This document shows, piece after piece, positions 24,098 through 33,938 of a stretch of 64,000 nucleotides of DNA. The translations under genes and the position numbers were made by a program. Every line of letters starts with the position of its first letter. Position 1 is the stretch's first letter. The notes below the pieces were generated by a model. It ran no database searches. It saw only the letters and a list, made by a program, of their open reading frames with translations, and was not told where the DNA came from. The stretch is from Sideroxyarcus emersonii (GTDB lineage Bacteria; Pseudomonadota; Gammaproteobacteria; Burkholderiales; Gallionellaceae), in the NCBI RefSeq assembly GCF_021654335.1, contig NZ_AP023423.1:62001-126000 (forward strand), in the 5' to 3' direction.

Positions 24098-25821
24098 GCT
24101 TTACGCTGCACGGGCTCCCGGTCTCCAGCGGCATCGCCATCGGCCATGCCCATCTGGTGTCGCATACCTCGCTGGAGGTGGCGCACTACGTGCTGCCCAA
24201 GCATCTGGTGGATGAAGAGGTGGCGCGCCTGGATGGCGCACTCGAAGCGACGCGCATGGAACTGGTCGATCTGCGCAGTTTCCGCCCGCAACAGGCGGCG
24301 GCGGAGTTCGAGGCCTTTCTCGATCTGCACCTGATGATCCTTGGCGACGAACATATCAACCACGCCGCGCGCGAGATGGTGAAGCGCGAACACTGCAATG
24401 CGGAGTGGGCGCTGAAGACCCAGATGGATGCGCTGGTCACGCAGTTCGAGGCGTTCGAGGATGCCTATCTGCGGGAACGCAAGACCGATGTGGTGCAGGT
24501 GGTGGAACGGGTACTCAAGGCGCTGAACGGGGAATCCGGGCATGTGCCGCCCAGCGGCAAGCACGATGTGGAGATGATCCTGGTGGCGCACGACGTCAGC
24601 CCCGCCGACCTGATCCAGCTCAAGCCGCACCAGTTCTCCGGCATCCTGACCGACCTGGGCGGTGCCACATCGCATACTTCCATCGTCGCGCGCAGCCTGA
24701 ATACGCCCTGCGTGGTCGGCTTGCACCATGCCCGTGAGCTGATCAAGGATCACGACATGCTCATCGTCGACGGCGAGCAGGGCGTGGTGATCGTTGACCC
24801 CGACAAGCATCTGCTGGCCGATTACAGGCTGCGCAAGAGTCAATGGGAACTGGAACGGCAAAAGCTGAAACGGTTGAAGACCGCCCACGCCGACACGCTG
24901 GACGGTACGCACATCGAGCTGCATGCCAACATCGAGATGCCGCACGACCTGCCGGAGGTGAAGGAGAACGGTGCGACCGGCATCGGCCTGTTCCGCAGCG
25001 AGTTCCTGTTCCTCAACCGCGACAACCTGCCGGACGAGGAGGAGCAGTTCAATGCCTACCGTGAAGTCATCGAGGGCATGGAGGGCCTGCCGGTCACCAT
25101 CCGCACCTTCGACCTCGGGGCGGACAAGCAGATCAAGGGCGCGGTGCGTGTCGCCAGCAATCCGGCGCTGGGCCTGCGCGCCATTCGCTTGTGTCTGGCC
25201 GAGCCGCAATTGTTCCGCACCCAGTTGCGGGCACTGCTGCGCGCTTCGGCATACGGCAACCTGAAGATCCTCGTACCGATGCTGTCAGGCACCGCCGAGA
25301 TCAACCAGACCCTGCAGTTCATCGAGGGGGCCAAGCAGAGTCTTGCCAACGAAGGGATCGCCTATGACCCGAATGTGCAGATCGGCGGCATGATCGAGAT
25401 CCCGGCGGCGGCCCTGGCGCTCAACGTCTTTATCAAGAAGCTGGATTTCCTTTCCATCGGCACCAACGACCTGATCCAGTACACGCTGGCGATCGACCGT
25501 ACCGACGATGAGGTCGCCCATTTGTATGACCCGCTGCACCCTGCGGTGCTGCAGCTGCTGGCGCACGTGATCGGTAGTGCCAACAAGGCGGGGGTCCCGA
25601 TCTCGGTCTGCGGCGAGATGGCGGGCGAGCTCGCATACACCCGGTTGCTGCTCGGTCTCGGCTTGCGCCAGTTCTCCATGCATCCGGCCCAATTGCTGGG
25701 CACAAAACAGCGCGTACTCACCACCAGCCTGCCGGAGATGACGCCGCTCGTTCAGAAAATACTGCGAGCCGATGATCCGATGAAGATACGCGATTTGCTG
25801 GATCGGCTGAATACCGCCTAG
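24094..25821 (+). CDS. ptsI: PTS enzyme I (phosphoenolpyruvate-protein phosphotransferase)
   Basis: A 575-residue enzyme that takes phosphate from phosphoenolpyruvate and passes it to HPr. The start LHGLPVSSGIAIGHAHL, the active histidine in GGATSHTSIVARS, the PEP-binding barrel (TGIGLFRSEFLFL, IRTFDLGADKQ, FLSIGTNDLIQYTLAIDR) and the C-terminal VCGEMAGE are all present. It closes the gshA-apbE-orf66-ptsA-ptsH-ptsI operon. No sugar EIIB/EIIC gene lies here, consistent with a regulatory PTS. No clear terminator follows in the 42 bases before the converging gene. Confidence 0.96.
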   Translation: MSFTLHGLPVSSGIAIGHAHLVSHTSLEVAHYVLPKHLVDEEVARLDGALEATRMELVDLRSFRPQQAAAEFEAFLDLHLMILGDEHINHAAREMVKREHCNAEWALKTQMDALVTQFEAFEDAYLRERKTDVVQVVERVLKALNGESGHVPPSGKHDVEMILVAHDVSPADLIQLKPHQFSGILTDLGGATSHTSIVARSLNTPCVVGLHHARELIKDHDMLIVDGEQGVVIVDPDKHLLADYRLRKSQWELERQKLKRLKTAHADTLDGTHIELHANIEMPHDLPEVKENGATGIGLFRSEFLFLNRDNLPDEEEQFNAYREVIEGMEGLPVTIRTFDLGADKQIKGAVRVASNPALGLRAIRLCLAEPQLFRTQLRALLRASAYGNLKILVPMLSGTAEINQTLQFIEGAKQSLANEGIAYDPNVQIGGMIEIPAAALALNVFIKKLDFLSIGTNDLIQYTLAIDRTDDEVAHLYDPLHPAVLQLLAHVIGSANKAGVPISVCGEMAGELAYTRLLLGLGLRQFSMHPAQLLGTKQRVLTTSLPEMTPLVQKILRADDPMKIRDLLDRLNTA

Positions 25822-25863
25822 CCCTTGAATCGGCAGGTTCGGGGATGACTGCTTGCCGAGCGC

Positions 25864-26457
25864 TCAGACTGCCAGTAACGCTTCCACCGCGGCGATGTCC
25901 GCATGGGTTTCGGGATGGCGGCTGCCGCTGTACAAGGCATTCTCCGGCAAGACGATGATATGAATCTGGGCGCCTGACTCGCTGGCCAGGGTGTAGCTGG
26001 GCACAGTTTCCTTGCGGCCGCCGATCTGCGTCTTCCATTCCCCGTCGTCGAATTCCACATTGTGCTTGAGCAGGAACAGCAGCACGGCCTTTTCGTCGTC
26101 GCTGAACAGGATCAGGTTGATGTCGGAGCGTTCGCCAGCGGTGCCGCTCAGCACCGAACCGGTGAGATAAGGATGGAACGCTTCCAGCTGACGCATGGCG
26201 GCAAGTGCGTCCTGGCGCAGCTGGTGCAGGACGCCGGGGTGGCTTTCCTGCTGGTAGAGTGCGCGATAGCTGTGCAAGGCATCGTCCACCTCCTGATTGC
26301 TGGGCAGGTGATGGGTGTCCGATGCGCCGAGCTGGCGCGCGGCCTTACGCTTGGCGTAGGCGTGATCGGTGATGCCGTCTTCGGCCATCAATTTGGCGGC
26401 CATATGGGCGAGCTGTTCGCGCATCAGGTCGCGGCGTTGCGGGTGAGGTTTGCCCAT
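25864..26457 (-). CDS. Nucleotidyltransferase-like protein
   Basis: A 197-residue soluble protein. The N-terminal half is helical and charged (MREQLAHMAAKLMAEDGITD, ALHSYRALYQQESHP). The C-terminal half has the beginning of a nucleotidyltransferase fold: TGSVLSGTAGERSDINLILF resembles the G-S...SD-D motif, but the second acidic position reads asparagine (SDIN). It may thus be a weakened or non-catalytic member. The start at 26457 is 7 bases after the mrcA stop, so it is probably co-transcribed with mrcA. In-frame upstream starts would lie inside mrcA. Function unknown. Confidence 0.72.
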   Translation of the reverse strand: MGKPHPQRRDLMREQLAHMAAKLMAEDGITDHAYAKRKAARQLGASDTHHLPSNQEVDDALHSYRALYQQESHPGVLHQLRQDALAAMRQLEAFHPYLTGSVLSGTAGERSDINLILFSDDEKAVLLFLLKHNVEFDDGEWKTQIGGRKETVPSYTLASESGAQIHIIVLPENALYSGSRHPETHADIAAVEALLAV

Positions 26458-26464
26458 CTTTTTA

Positions 26465-28774
26465 TCAGAAAAGTTGTCCGCCCGCTTCCGCCGGCTTGCT
26501 GCTATCCGGAACGCTTTCGCCTTGCTCCGGAGGCAGGTTTTCTTCGTAGAAGTATTCGGTGTGGGTGCCGTTGGGGTCGCGCAAGCCGTTATCGTTGATG
26601 CGCGCGGTGACAATATGATCCGGGATCGAGTATTCGATCTCGGGCACGCCTTTCAGCATCTTTTCCATGTAGCCCATCCAGATCGGCAATGCCGCGCCTC
26701 CGCCCGTTTCCTTTTCGCCCAGACTTTGTGGATTGTCATAACCGATCCAGGTCACGGCGACCAGGGTGGGATGGAAGCCGGCGAACCAGGCATCCATCGA
26801 GTCGCTGGTGGTGCCGGTCTTGCCGGCCAGATCCTGCCGTCCCAGCTCCATGGCGCGTATGGCGGTGCCATGTTTCACCACATCCTGCATCATGTTGACC
26901 ATGGTGAAGGCGTTGCGCACATCGATGACCTGTTCGGCGCCTTGGCCCGCAACGACGGGCGCCGCCTGCGAAATGACCTTGCCCTGTCCATCCTCGATGC
27001 GCTGGATGAAATAGGGCATGATGCGGTAGCCGCCATTGGCGAAGACCGAATAACCGCCCATCAGCTGCATCGGCGTTACCGAGCCGGCCCCGAGTGCCAT
27101 CGTCAGGAAGGGTTTGATCTTGTCCTTGTCGAAGCCGAACTTGGTCACATAGTCTTGCGCGTACTCAAGCCCGATAGCCTGCAGGATACGGATGGAAACG
27201 AGGTTCTTGGAGCGGACCAGGCCTTGGCGCATGCGCATCGGACCATCGAAACCGCCTTCGAAGTTCTTTGGCTGCCACAGCTCTTCGCCGGTCTGCGAGA
27301 GATCGATCACCAGCGGGGCGTCATTGATGATCGACGCAGGGGTGAAACCCTTTTCAAGCGCGGCGGAATAGATGAAAGGCTTGAAACTGGAGCCGGGTTG
27401 CCGCCATGCCTGGGTGACATGGTTGAACTGGTTGCGATAGAAATCGAAGCCGCCGACCAGCGCATAGATGGCGCCGTCGCGGGGATTGGCCGAAACGAAG
27501 GCGGACTCGATCTGCGGCAGCTGGGTGATTTCCCAGAAGTCCTTGTCATTCTTGTAGACACGGATCAGTGAACCATTGCGGATGCGATGGTTGAGCGCCA
27601 GCTTGTTGCCCAGCGTCTGTTGCGCGAAGCGCAATCCTTCCCCGCGAACTTCCACGATCTGGCCGCCCTTGCAGTGGACGCGAATGCCCTTGGGGTTGAT
27701 GGACAGCACGATGGCCGGAATGAGGTCGTCGCTGTCCGGCACGTCTTCCAGGGCTTCGTCCAGCAGTTCGTCGGTGTTGTTCTTTTTCAGGTCGACATAG
27801 CCTTCAGGTCCGCGATAGCCGTGACGATGGTCGTATTCCATCACGCCCTTGCGCACTGAGGCATAGGCAGCGGCCTGGTCTTGCGCACGGATCGTGGTGT
27901 ATACGCTGTAGCCCTGGGTATAGGCGTCGTCCTGGAAGCGGTCATACATTTCCTGGCGCACCATTTCGGCGACATAACTGGCGTTGACAGGATATTCCTG
28001 GTGGCGGTTTGCTTGCCGCGTTACGATGGGTTCGCTCTGTGCCTGCTCGAATTGTTCCTTGGTGATGTAGCCAAGGTCGTGCATGCGGCGCAGGATGTAC
28101 ATCTGGCGCAGCTTGGCGCGCTCCGGATTCACCACCGGGTTGAAGGTGGCGGGCGCCTTGGGGAGGCCTGCCAGCATTGCCATCTCGGCGGGGCTGAGCT
28201 GGTTGAGCGATTTGGCAAAATAGACCTGGGCGGCAGAAGCGAATCCGTAGGAACGTTGCCCAAGATAGATATGGTTGATGTATAGCTGCAGGATCTCGTC
28301 CTTGGTCAGGTTATGCTCGATCTTGAACGAAAGCAGCATTTCGTTGAATTTGCGCGAGAGCGTTTTTTCCTTGGAAAGGAAGAAGTTCCGCGCCACCTGC
28401 ATGGTGATCGTGCTGGCCCCCTGCTTGACCCCGCCCGAAGTAAAGTTGGAGTAGGCCGCGCGCAGCACGCCGATATAGTCGACGCCGCCATGTTCGTAGA
28501 AGCGGTCGTCTTCTGCGGCCAGAATGGCCTTTTTCATGAGGACCGGCACGTCGTCTATCTTGACCAGCTCGCGGCGCTCTTCGCCGAATTCGCCGATCAG
28601 CGTGCCTTCCGCGCTGAAAACGCGCAGCGGCATTTTGGGGCGATAGTCGGTCAGCGTTTCCAGCGAAGGCAGTGTGGGATAGGTGACTATCGCCGCAAAG
28701 ACGAGCAGCAGAATCGGCAACAGGGGCAGGACGAGTACGACAAGCGCGGGATAAAACCACCAACGAGAGGTCAT
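26465..28774 (-). CDS. mrcA: Penicillin-binding protein 1A (bifunctional glycosyltransferase/transpeptidase)
   Basis: A 769-residue class A PBP that polymerises and cross-links peptidoglycan at the periplasmic face. One N-terminal membrane anchor (PALVVLVLPLLPILLLVFAA) precedes the GT51 domain with the catalytic glutamate in AAEDDRFYEHGGVDYIG and ASTITMQVARNFFLS. An OB-like insertion follows, then the transpeptidase with PGSSFKPF (active serine), SKN and KTGTTSD. It is divergent from pilMNOPQ, a neighbourhood shared with Pseudomonas (ponA). The start at 28774 lacks a good ribosome binding site but matches the family N-terminus. Confidence 0.96.
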   Translation of the reverse strand: MTSRWWFYPALVVLVLPLLPILLLVFAAIVTYPTLPSLETLTDYRPKMPLRVFSAEGTLIGEFGEERRELVKIDDVPVLMKKAILAAEDDRFYEHGGVDYIGVLRAAYSNFTSGGVKQGASTITMQVARNFFLSKEKTLSRKFNEMLLSFKIEHNLTKDEILQLYINHIYLGQRSYGFASAAQVYFAKSLNQLSPAEMAMLAGLPKAPATFNPVVNPERAKLRQMYILRRMHDLGYITKEQFEQAQSEPIVTRQANRHQEYPVNASYVAEMVRQEMYDRFQDDAYTQGYSVYTTIRAQDQAAAYASVRKGVMEYDHRHGYRGPEGYVDLKKNNTDELLDEALEDVPDSDDLIPAIVLSINPKGIRVHCKGGQIVEVRGEGLRFAQQTLGNKLALNHRIRNGSLIRVYKNDKDFWEITQLPQIESAFVSANPRDGAIYALVGGFDFYRNQFNHVTQAWRQPGSSFKPFIYSAALEKGFTPASIINDAPLVIDLSQTGEELWQPKNFEGGFDGPMRMRQGLVRSKNLVSIRILQAIGLEYAQDYVTKFGFDKDKIKPFLTMALGAGSVTPMQLMGGYSVFANGGYRIMPYFIQRIEDGQGKVISQAAPVVAGQGAEQVIDVRNAFTMVNMMQDVVKHGTAIRAMELGRQDLAGKTGTTSDSMDAWFAGFHPTLVAVTWIGYDNPQSLGEKETGGGAALPIWMGYMEKMLKGVPEIEYSIPDHIVTARINDNGLRDPNGTHTEYFYEENLPPEQGESVPDSSKPAEAGGQLF

Positions 28775-28803
28775 GACGAATGTTTGAGTTATATATTTAT
28801 GTA

Positions 28804-28809
28804 ATTATA
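28804..28809 (-). promoter_or_regulatory. Perfect -10 box of the mrcA promoter
   Basis: TATAAT on the minus strand, 30 bases before the mrcA start. The -35 region is weak (CTCGTT at 17 bases spacing). It lies in the AT-rich divergent region shared with pilM. Confidence 0.5.
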
Positions 28810-28846
28810 TCGTTTGGTGCACAGAAAACGAGCGCATAAAAAAAAC

Positions 28847-28875
28847 TTTACACTCGTGGGAGTTATTGCTAGGAT
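28847..28875 (+). promoter_or_regulatory. Sigma-70 promoter of pilMNOPQ
   Basis: TTTACA (28847-28852) and TAGGAT (28870-28875) with the optimal 17-base spacer, ending 37 bases before the pilM ATG. One mismatch in the -35 box and two in the -10 box. Confidence 0.65.
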
Positions 28876-28912
28876 TTAAACCACTTTAGTACGGAAGAGC
28901 GCTAACCAGTCT

Positions 28913-30013
28913 ATGATCAAAGGAAATTTTGATATCCCATTAGACTTTCTGACTACCTCAACGCCGCCCTTGATCGGGGTGGATATTAGTTCGTCTTCTG
29001 TCAAGATGGTGGAATTGAGTCAGGCGCCCAAAAAGGCTGGTTATGTGGTCGAGCGCTATGCCATCGAGATGCTCCCGCCCGACGCGGTGAGCGATGGCAA
29101 CATCAATAACCTGGATGCGGTTTCGGAAACGGTGAAGCGCGCCTGGAAGCGGCTGGGGTCGCGTATCAAGAACGTCAGCCTGGCCCTGCCGGCCGCAGCG
29201 GTGATCAGCAAAAAGATTTTGTTACCCGCCGGCCTGCGCGAAGATGATCTGGAGTACCAGGTCGAGAGCGAGGCCAATCAATACATTCCTTTTGCGCTGG
29301 AAGAGGTCAACCTGGATTTCCAGGTGATCGGCCCGGCGCCGAACAACCCGGATGAAGTCGAAGTGCTGTTGGCTGCTTCGCGCAAGGCCAATGTCGAAGA
29401 TCGCGTGGCGGCGGCGCAGTCTGCCGGGTTAAAGGCCATCGTGGTGGACGTAGAACCCTATGCTGCGGAAGCGGCGTTTGACATGATACGCAGCCAATTG
29501 CCGGGCGGTGCGGCAGATCAATGCGTGGCCTTGGTAGACATCGGTGCATATGTCATGAATGTGAACGTATTGCGTAATGGGCAATCGATATACGCGCGCG
29601 ATCAGCAGGTGGGCGGAGCACAGCTCACACAGCAGATCCAGGGGGTCTTCGGGCTGTCGGCCGAAGAGGCCGAGTCGGCCAAGCGCAACGGCGGGCTGCC
29701 GGAGAATTACGAAAGCGACGTGTTGTCTCCCTTCCGCGAGAACGTTGCCATGGAAGTTTCGCGCGCGCTGCAGTTCTTCTTTACCTCGACGCAGTACAAC
29801 GAAGTGAACTATGTGGTGCTGGCCGGCGGATGTGCCGCCCTGCCGGGGCTGGATGAGGCCGTGGCGACTCGCACACAGGTCAGCACGCTGGTGGCGAATC
29901 CGTTTGAATTGATGACGCTGTCCAGTCGCATCAAGCCGCGCCAGCTGCAGATGGATGCACCGGCGCTGATGATTGCATGTGGTTTGGCTATGCGGAGATT
30001 CGATCCATCATGA
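28913..30013 (+). CDS. pilM: Type IV pilus inner-membrane platform ATPase-like protein PilM
   Basis: A 366-residue actin-like cytoplasmic protein that binds the N-terminus of PilN and forms the base of the type IV pilus alignment complex. The nucleotide-binding motifs are PLIGVDISSSSVKMVELS near the N-terminus, CVALVDIGAYVMNVNV and VVLAGGCAALPGLDEAV. It opens the pilMNOPQ operon behind a good promoter. The ATG is 37 bases after the -10 box with a distant GGAAGAG; no better start is visible. Its stop overlaps the pilN start. Confidence 0.96.
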   Translation: MIKGNFDIPLDFLTTSTPPLIGVDISSSSVKMVELSQAPKKAGYVVERYAIEMLPPDAVSDGNINNLDAVSETVKRAWKRLGSRIKNVSLALPAAAVISKKILLPAGLREDDLEYQVESEANQYIPFALEEVNLDFQVIGPAPNNPDEVEVLLAASRKANVEDRVAAAQSAGLKAIVVDVEPYAAEAAFDMIRSQLPGGAADQCVALVDIGAYVMNVNVLRNGQSIYARDQQVGGAQLTQQIQGVFGLSAEEAESAKRNGGLPENYESDVLSPFRENVAMEVSRALQFFFTSTQYNEVNYVVLAGGCAALPGLDEAVATRTQVSTLVANPFELMTLSSRIKPRQLQMDAPALMIACGLAMRRFDPS

Positions 30014-30597
30014 TACGCGTGAACCTACTGCCGCACCGCGCAGAAAAGCGAAAAGCCCGTCAACTGCAATTCATCATACTGAGTGCCATTTCGCTGGTGT
30101 TGGGTGGCGTGATTGTCGGTTTTGTCCATGTAGCCATCAGCACGCAGATTTCCTATCAGGAACGCCGCAATGCCTATCTGAAGCAAGAGATAACGGTGCT
30201 TGACAAGCAGATCGAAGAGATCAGGAAGTTGCGCGAACAGACCCAGGCGTTGCTGGCCAGGAAGACGGTGGTCGAGAATCTGCAGAGCACGCGTTCGGAT
30301 GTCGTTCATCTGTTAGACCAGATGCTGCGGATATTGCCGGACGGCGTATATTTGAAGAGCCTCAAGCAGACTGGGTACAGAATCAGCATAGTTGGCTACG
30401 CCCAGTCGAGTGCCCGGGTCTCCACCTTGATGCGCTCGATCGAGGACTCTCCTTGGCTGGATACCCCGACTCTGATTGAGGTGCATGCTACGACTGTTGG
30501 CGGTACGCGCCTGAGCGAGTTTTCCCTCAACTTTAACCTGACCAAAGGCGCAGCGCCTGCTGCTGCAACACCGGCTGCAACGGGCGGGAAAGGCTAA
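30010..30597 (+). CDS. pilN: Type IV pilus alignment protein PilN
   Basis: A 195-residue inner-membrane protein. The PilM-binding motif MIRVNLLPHRAEKRKARQ is at the N-terminus, followed by one membrane segment (FIILSAISLVLGGVIVGFVH), a coiled coil (QEITVLDKQIEEIRKLREQT) and a periplasmic ferredoxin-like domain. The tail is Ala/Thr-rich. It overlaps pilM by 4 bases (ATGA) and partners with PilO. Start and family are clear. Confidence 0.95.
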   Translation: MIRVNLLPHRAEKRKARQLQFIILSAISLVLGGVIVGFVHVAISTQISYQERRNAYLKQEITVLDKQIEEIRKLREQTQALLARKTVVENLQSTRSDVVHLLDQMLRILPDGVYLKSLKQTGYRISIVGYAQSSARVSTLMRSIEDSPWLDTPTLIEVHATTVGGTRLSEFSLNFNLTKGAAPAAATPAATGGKG

Positions 30598-30606
30598 GGG
30601 GTACAC

Positions 30607-31233
30607 ATGAAGCTTATCGAAGAACTGAAGAACATCGATCCCAAAACGCCGGGCAGCTGGCCTTGGCTGGTAAAGTTTGCCGCTTTTGGTGCAATGTTTC
30701 TTGTGATTGTCGCCGCCGGAGCGGTATTTGACTGGCAGGGGCAATGGGGCGACCTGAAGGCGGCCCAGCAGGAAGAGGAGCAGTTGAGGGAGACTTTCCT
30801 GACGAAAAAACGCGAAGCGATCAATCTGGATATCATCAAAAAACAATTGATCGATACACAGCAATCGTTTGGTGCGCTACTCAAGCAGTTGCCAAGCAAA
30901 TCGGAAATGGACGCGTTGCTGACCGACATCAATCAGGCTGGTTTGGGGCGAGGCCTGCAATTTGATTTATTTAGACCAGGACCAGAAGTTGCGACGGGAG
31001 TATTTACCGAGCAGCCCATTACCATCAAGGTGACAGGGAACTATGATGATTTGGGGAAATTTGCCAGCGATATCTCGCAGTTGCCGCGAATCGTTACGCT
31101 GAACGATATCAGCATAGCGCCCGGAGCGGGCGGGGTGCTGTCGATGGATGCAACTGCAAGGACTTATCGCTATCTGGACGAAGATGAGCTGGCTGCACAG
31201 AAGCGGGCTGCCAAGGCAGGAGCAAGGAAATGA
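30607..31233 (+). CDS. pilO: Type IV pilus alignment protein PilO
   Basis: A 208-residue inner-membrane protein that forms heterodimers with PilN. A short cytoplasmic start (MKLIEELKNIDPKTPGSWPW) precedes one membrane segment (FAAFGAMFLVIVAAGAVF), a coiled coil and the PilO domain (LLKQLPSKSEMDALLTDINQ, ITIKVTGNYDDLGKFASDIS). AAGGGG lies 6 bases before the ATG. The stop overlaps the pilP start. Confidence 0.95.
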   Translation: MKLIEELKNIDPKTPGSWPWLVKFAAFGAMFLVIVAAGAVFDWQGQWGDLKAAQQEEEQLRETFLTKKREAINLDIIKKQLIDTQQSFGALLKQLPSKSEMDALLTDINQAGLGRGLQFDLFRPGPEVATGVFTEQPITIKVTGNYDDLGKFASDISQLPRIVTLNDISIAPGAGGVLSMDATARTYRYLDEDELAAQKRAAKAGARK

Positions 31234-31742
31234 GAATCTCGCGCTACATTTTTCTGGCATCGCTGTTGCTGGCCGGTTGCGGCGGGGAGGAATTTCAGGA
31301 TTTGCGCGATTTCGTCAAGAATGCCGGGGCGGATATGCGCGGCAAGGTTGCGCCGCCGCCGGATATAAAACCCTATGAGCCTTTCAGTTACGACAACGAT
31401 TCGAATCTGCCTGACCCATTCAAGCCGCGCAAGCAGGATGCGAGGAGTTCGGCGCATGGCGGACAGAATCAGCCCAACTTGAATCGCCCCAAAGAAGAAC
31501 TGGAAGATTTTCCCCTGGAGAGCCTGAAAATGGTGGGTTATCTGTCCCAAAAAGGCGTTGGTCAGGCGGTGATCCGCTCAACCGAAGGCAAACTCTACCG
31601 CGTTAAAGCAGGGAATTACATTGGGTTGAATTTCGGGCAGATCACCTCGGTGACCGAAACTGAAGTGAAAATCAAGGAAATGGTGCAAGACAGCGTGGGC
31701 GACTGGTCCGAACGCGAGAGTAGCCTGCAGTTGGTCGAATGA
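31230..31742 (+). CDS. pilP: Type IV pilus lipoprotein PilP
   Basis: A 170-residue lipoprotein (lipobox LLLAGC) that links the PilN/PilO inner-membrane complex to the secretin PilQ. A disordered proline-rich region follows the lipobox. The beta-sandwich domain contains LESLKMVGYLSQKGVGQAVI and KLYRVKAGNYIGLNFGQITS, as usual for PilP. It overlaps pilO by 4 bases and is followed by pilQ after 16 bases. Confidence 0.94.
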   Translation: MRISRYIFLASLLLAGCGGEEFQDLRDFVKNAGADMRGKVAPPPDIKPYEPFSYDNDSNLPDPFKPRKQDARSSAHGGQNQPNLNRPKEELEDFPLESLKMVGYLSQKGVGQAVIRSTEGKLYRVKAGNYIGLNFGQITSVTETEVKIKEMVQDSVGDWSERESSLQLVE

Positions 31743-31758
31743 TTTAGGAGCAAATACT

Positions 31759-33849
31759 ATGAAACAAGTCAGCAATCCGGTTCTGGGCGTCATCCGATTG
31801 TTAGCGGTGTCCTTGCTGTTGAACGCGCCTATTGTTCAGGCTCAGGAGTCTGGGAATGCGGATGCATTGAACAGCATCCAATCCTTGAGCGCGAACAATG
31901 AGCCGGGCGGCAAGGTGGTGATTACGGTCGGCTTGAAAACCGCACCTGGCGGACAGCCTGCCACGTTTGCCATCAATACGCCGCCGCGGATCGCTTTCGA
32001 CTTTGCCGGCACCGAGAACGGGCTGGGGAAATCAACCCAGGAGTTTGGCGAGGGCGACCTGCGCAGCGCCAACATTGTGCAAGCCGGCAATCGTACGCGT
32101 CTGGTGGTCAATCTGGCGCAGATGCTCAGCTATGAGACGCGAATCGATGGCAACAACCTGCTGATCACCTTGCAGCGCAAAGGTGTAGCGGGCGGAGATA
32201 CCGTGCTTGCGCATTTCGCCGATGCGAAACAGGGGATGCAGCAAAAACACAGCCTGCGCGATATCGATTTCCACCGCGGCAAGAACGGCGAGGGCCGGGT
32301 GCAGGTTGATCTTTCCGACACGGATATCGGCATCGACATCAAGCAGCAGGGGCGCATGTTGCTGGTTGATTTCCAGGGCACGAACCTGCCGCGTAATTTG
32401 CAGCGCAAACTGGATGTGACTGATTTCGGCACACCGGTTCAACTGGTCGACGCATTTGCAGATGGGGATAACGTACGTCTGGCGATTGAGCCCAAGGGGC
32501 AGTGGGAATACTCTGCCTACCAGACGGACAACAAATTCATTATTGAGATTAAATCCGTCGTAGAAGACCCGAACAAGCTGGTGAAGGGCAACCAGCAGGG
32601 CTACGCGGGTGAAAAGCTCACCCTGAATTTCCAGAATATCTCCACTCGCGAAGCGTTGAGCGTGATAGCCGACTTTACCGGCCTGAATATGGTGATCAGC
32701 GACACGGTTTCGGGCAATCTGACGCTGAGATTGAAGGATGTGCCTTGGGACCAGGCGTTCGACATCATCCTGCAAAGCCGGGGGCTGGACATGCGCAAGA
32801 ACGGCAATGTCATCCAGGTGGCGCCGCGCGAAGAGATTGCCAGCAAAGAGAAGATCGACCTGACCGCACGCCAGGAAATCGGCGAACTGGAGCCCACCCA
32901 CACCGAGAGCTTCCAGCTCAGCTACGCCAAGGCCTTGGATATTGCGACTTTGCTCAAGAACAAGGATACCGGCCTGCTTTCAAAGCGCGGTTCTGCCGTC
33001 TCCGATCTGCGCACCAATACCTTGTTCGTCCAGGACACACCGACCCGGCTCGAAGAAGTGCGCAATTTCGTTAAGCAACTGGATGTGCCGGTGCGTCAGG
33101 TGATGATCGAAGCACGCTTCGTGGAAGCTGGCAATTCCTTCAATCGAACAATTGGCGGGCGACTCGGCTATCAAGGCGCGACCCCGGGATTCTCGGTCGG
33201 TAACGGGCAGCTGGGTTCGGTCGTAGCTGGGACTGGTGGTGCGGTTACAAATGGAGCTGGCGGAAGCATGAGTACGGTCGGATCGCCGTTCGGGACAGGT
33301 GGAGTCACCTTGTCACTTTTCAATGCGGCTGCCACCAAGACGCTGACCTTGGAGCTGACTGCTTCGGAGCTGGATGGCGTAACCAAGAATATCGCCAGCC
33401 CGCGCGTGCTGACAGGGGACAAGACGCCGGCAACCATCGAACAAGGCGTGCAGATCCCCTATCCGATGGCAACCAGCAGCGGTGCTACCACCATCGCTTT
33501 TGCAAATGCGGTGCTGGGCCTCACTGTGACTCCGCAGATCACGCCGGAAGATCGGGTGGGCATGAAGTTGCTCGTGCATCAGGATACGGTGGGCAACATC
33601 TATTCCGGTGTTCCCAGCATCAACACCAAAAAAGTGGATACGCAGGTTCTGGTCGACAATGGTGGTACGGTGGTGATCGGCGGTATCTATACGCAAGACG
33701 AATCCAGCTCTACGGCCAAGGTTCCATTGTTCGGCGATATCCCGATCATCGGTTGGCTGTTCAAACAAGATAATGTGACCAATGCGAAGAAGGAGCTGCT
33801 GGTCTTCATCACGCCCAAGATCGTCAAGGACAGTCTGGGCATGAATTAG
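31759..33849 (+). CDS. pilQ: Type IV pilus outer-membrane secretin PilQ
   Basis: A 696-residue secretin that forms the outer-membrane pore for the pilus fibre. A signal peptide ends at VQA-QESG. Two AMIN domains (about 45-145 and 165-265, peptidoglycan-binding) precede the STN domain ([20 protein letters not shown]), an N1 domain ([20 protein letters not shown]) and the secretin core ending [21 protein letters not shown] glycine-rich loop (about 475-515) lies within the secretin domain. AGGAG precedes the ATG. A strong terminator follows. Confidence 0.96.
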   Translation: MKQVSNPVLGVIRLLAVSLLLNAPIVQAQESGNADALNSIQSLSANNEPGGKVVITVGLKTAPGGQPATFAINTPPRIAFDFAGTENGLGKSTQEFGEGDLRSANIVQAGNRTRLVVNLAQMLSYETRIDGNNLLITLQRKGVAGGDTVLAHFADAKQGMQQKHSLRDIDFHRGKNGEGRVQVDLSDTDIGIDIKQQGRMLLVDFQGTNLPRNLQRKLDVTDFGTPVQLVDAFADGDNVRLAIEPKGQWEYSAYQTDNKFIIEIKSVVEDPNKLVKGNQQGYAGEKLTLNFQNISTREALSVIADFTGLNMVISDTVSGNLTLRLKDVPWDQAFDIILQSRGLDMRKNGNVIQVAPREEIASKEKIDLTARQEIGELEPTHTESFQLSYAKALDIATLLKNKDTGLLSKRGSAVSDLRTNTLFVQDTPTRLEEVRNFVKQLDVPVRQVMIEARFVEAGNSFNRTIGGRLGYQGATPGFSVGNGQLGSVVAGTGGAVTNGAGGSMSTVGSPFGTGGVTLSLFNAAATKTLTLELTASELDGVTKNIASPRVLTGDKTPATIEQGVQIPYPMATSSGATTIAFANAVLGLTVTPQITPEDRVGMKLLVHQDTVGNIYSGVPSINTKKVDTQVLVDNGGTVVIGGIYTQDESSSTAKVPLFGDIPIIGWLFKQDNVTNAKKELLVFITPKIVKDSLGMN

Positions 33850-33870
33850 CAATCCCGCAGGCAGATGCGA

Positions 33871-33898
33871 AGCCCGGCGCTGCCGGGCTTTCCTTTTT
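33871..33898 (+). terminator. Rho-independent terminator after pilQ
   Basis: An 8-bp perfect stem AGCCCGGC/GCCGGGCT with a 3-base loop, followed by TTCCTTTTT. It ends the pil operon just before aroKB. Confidence 0.9.
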
Positions 33899-33938
33899 GG
33901 CGCGGGAGAAGCGCGCCGTTTCCGATACAATTGTGCCT

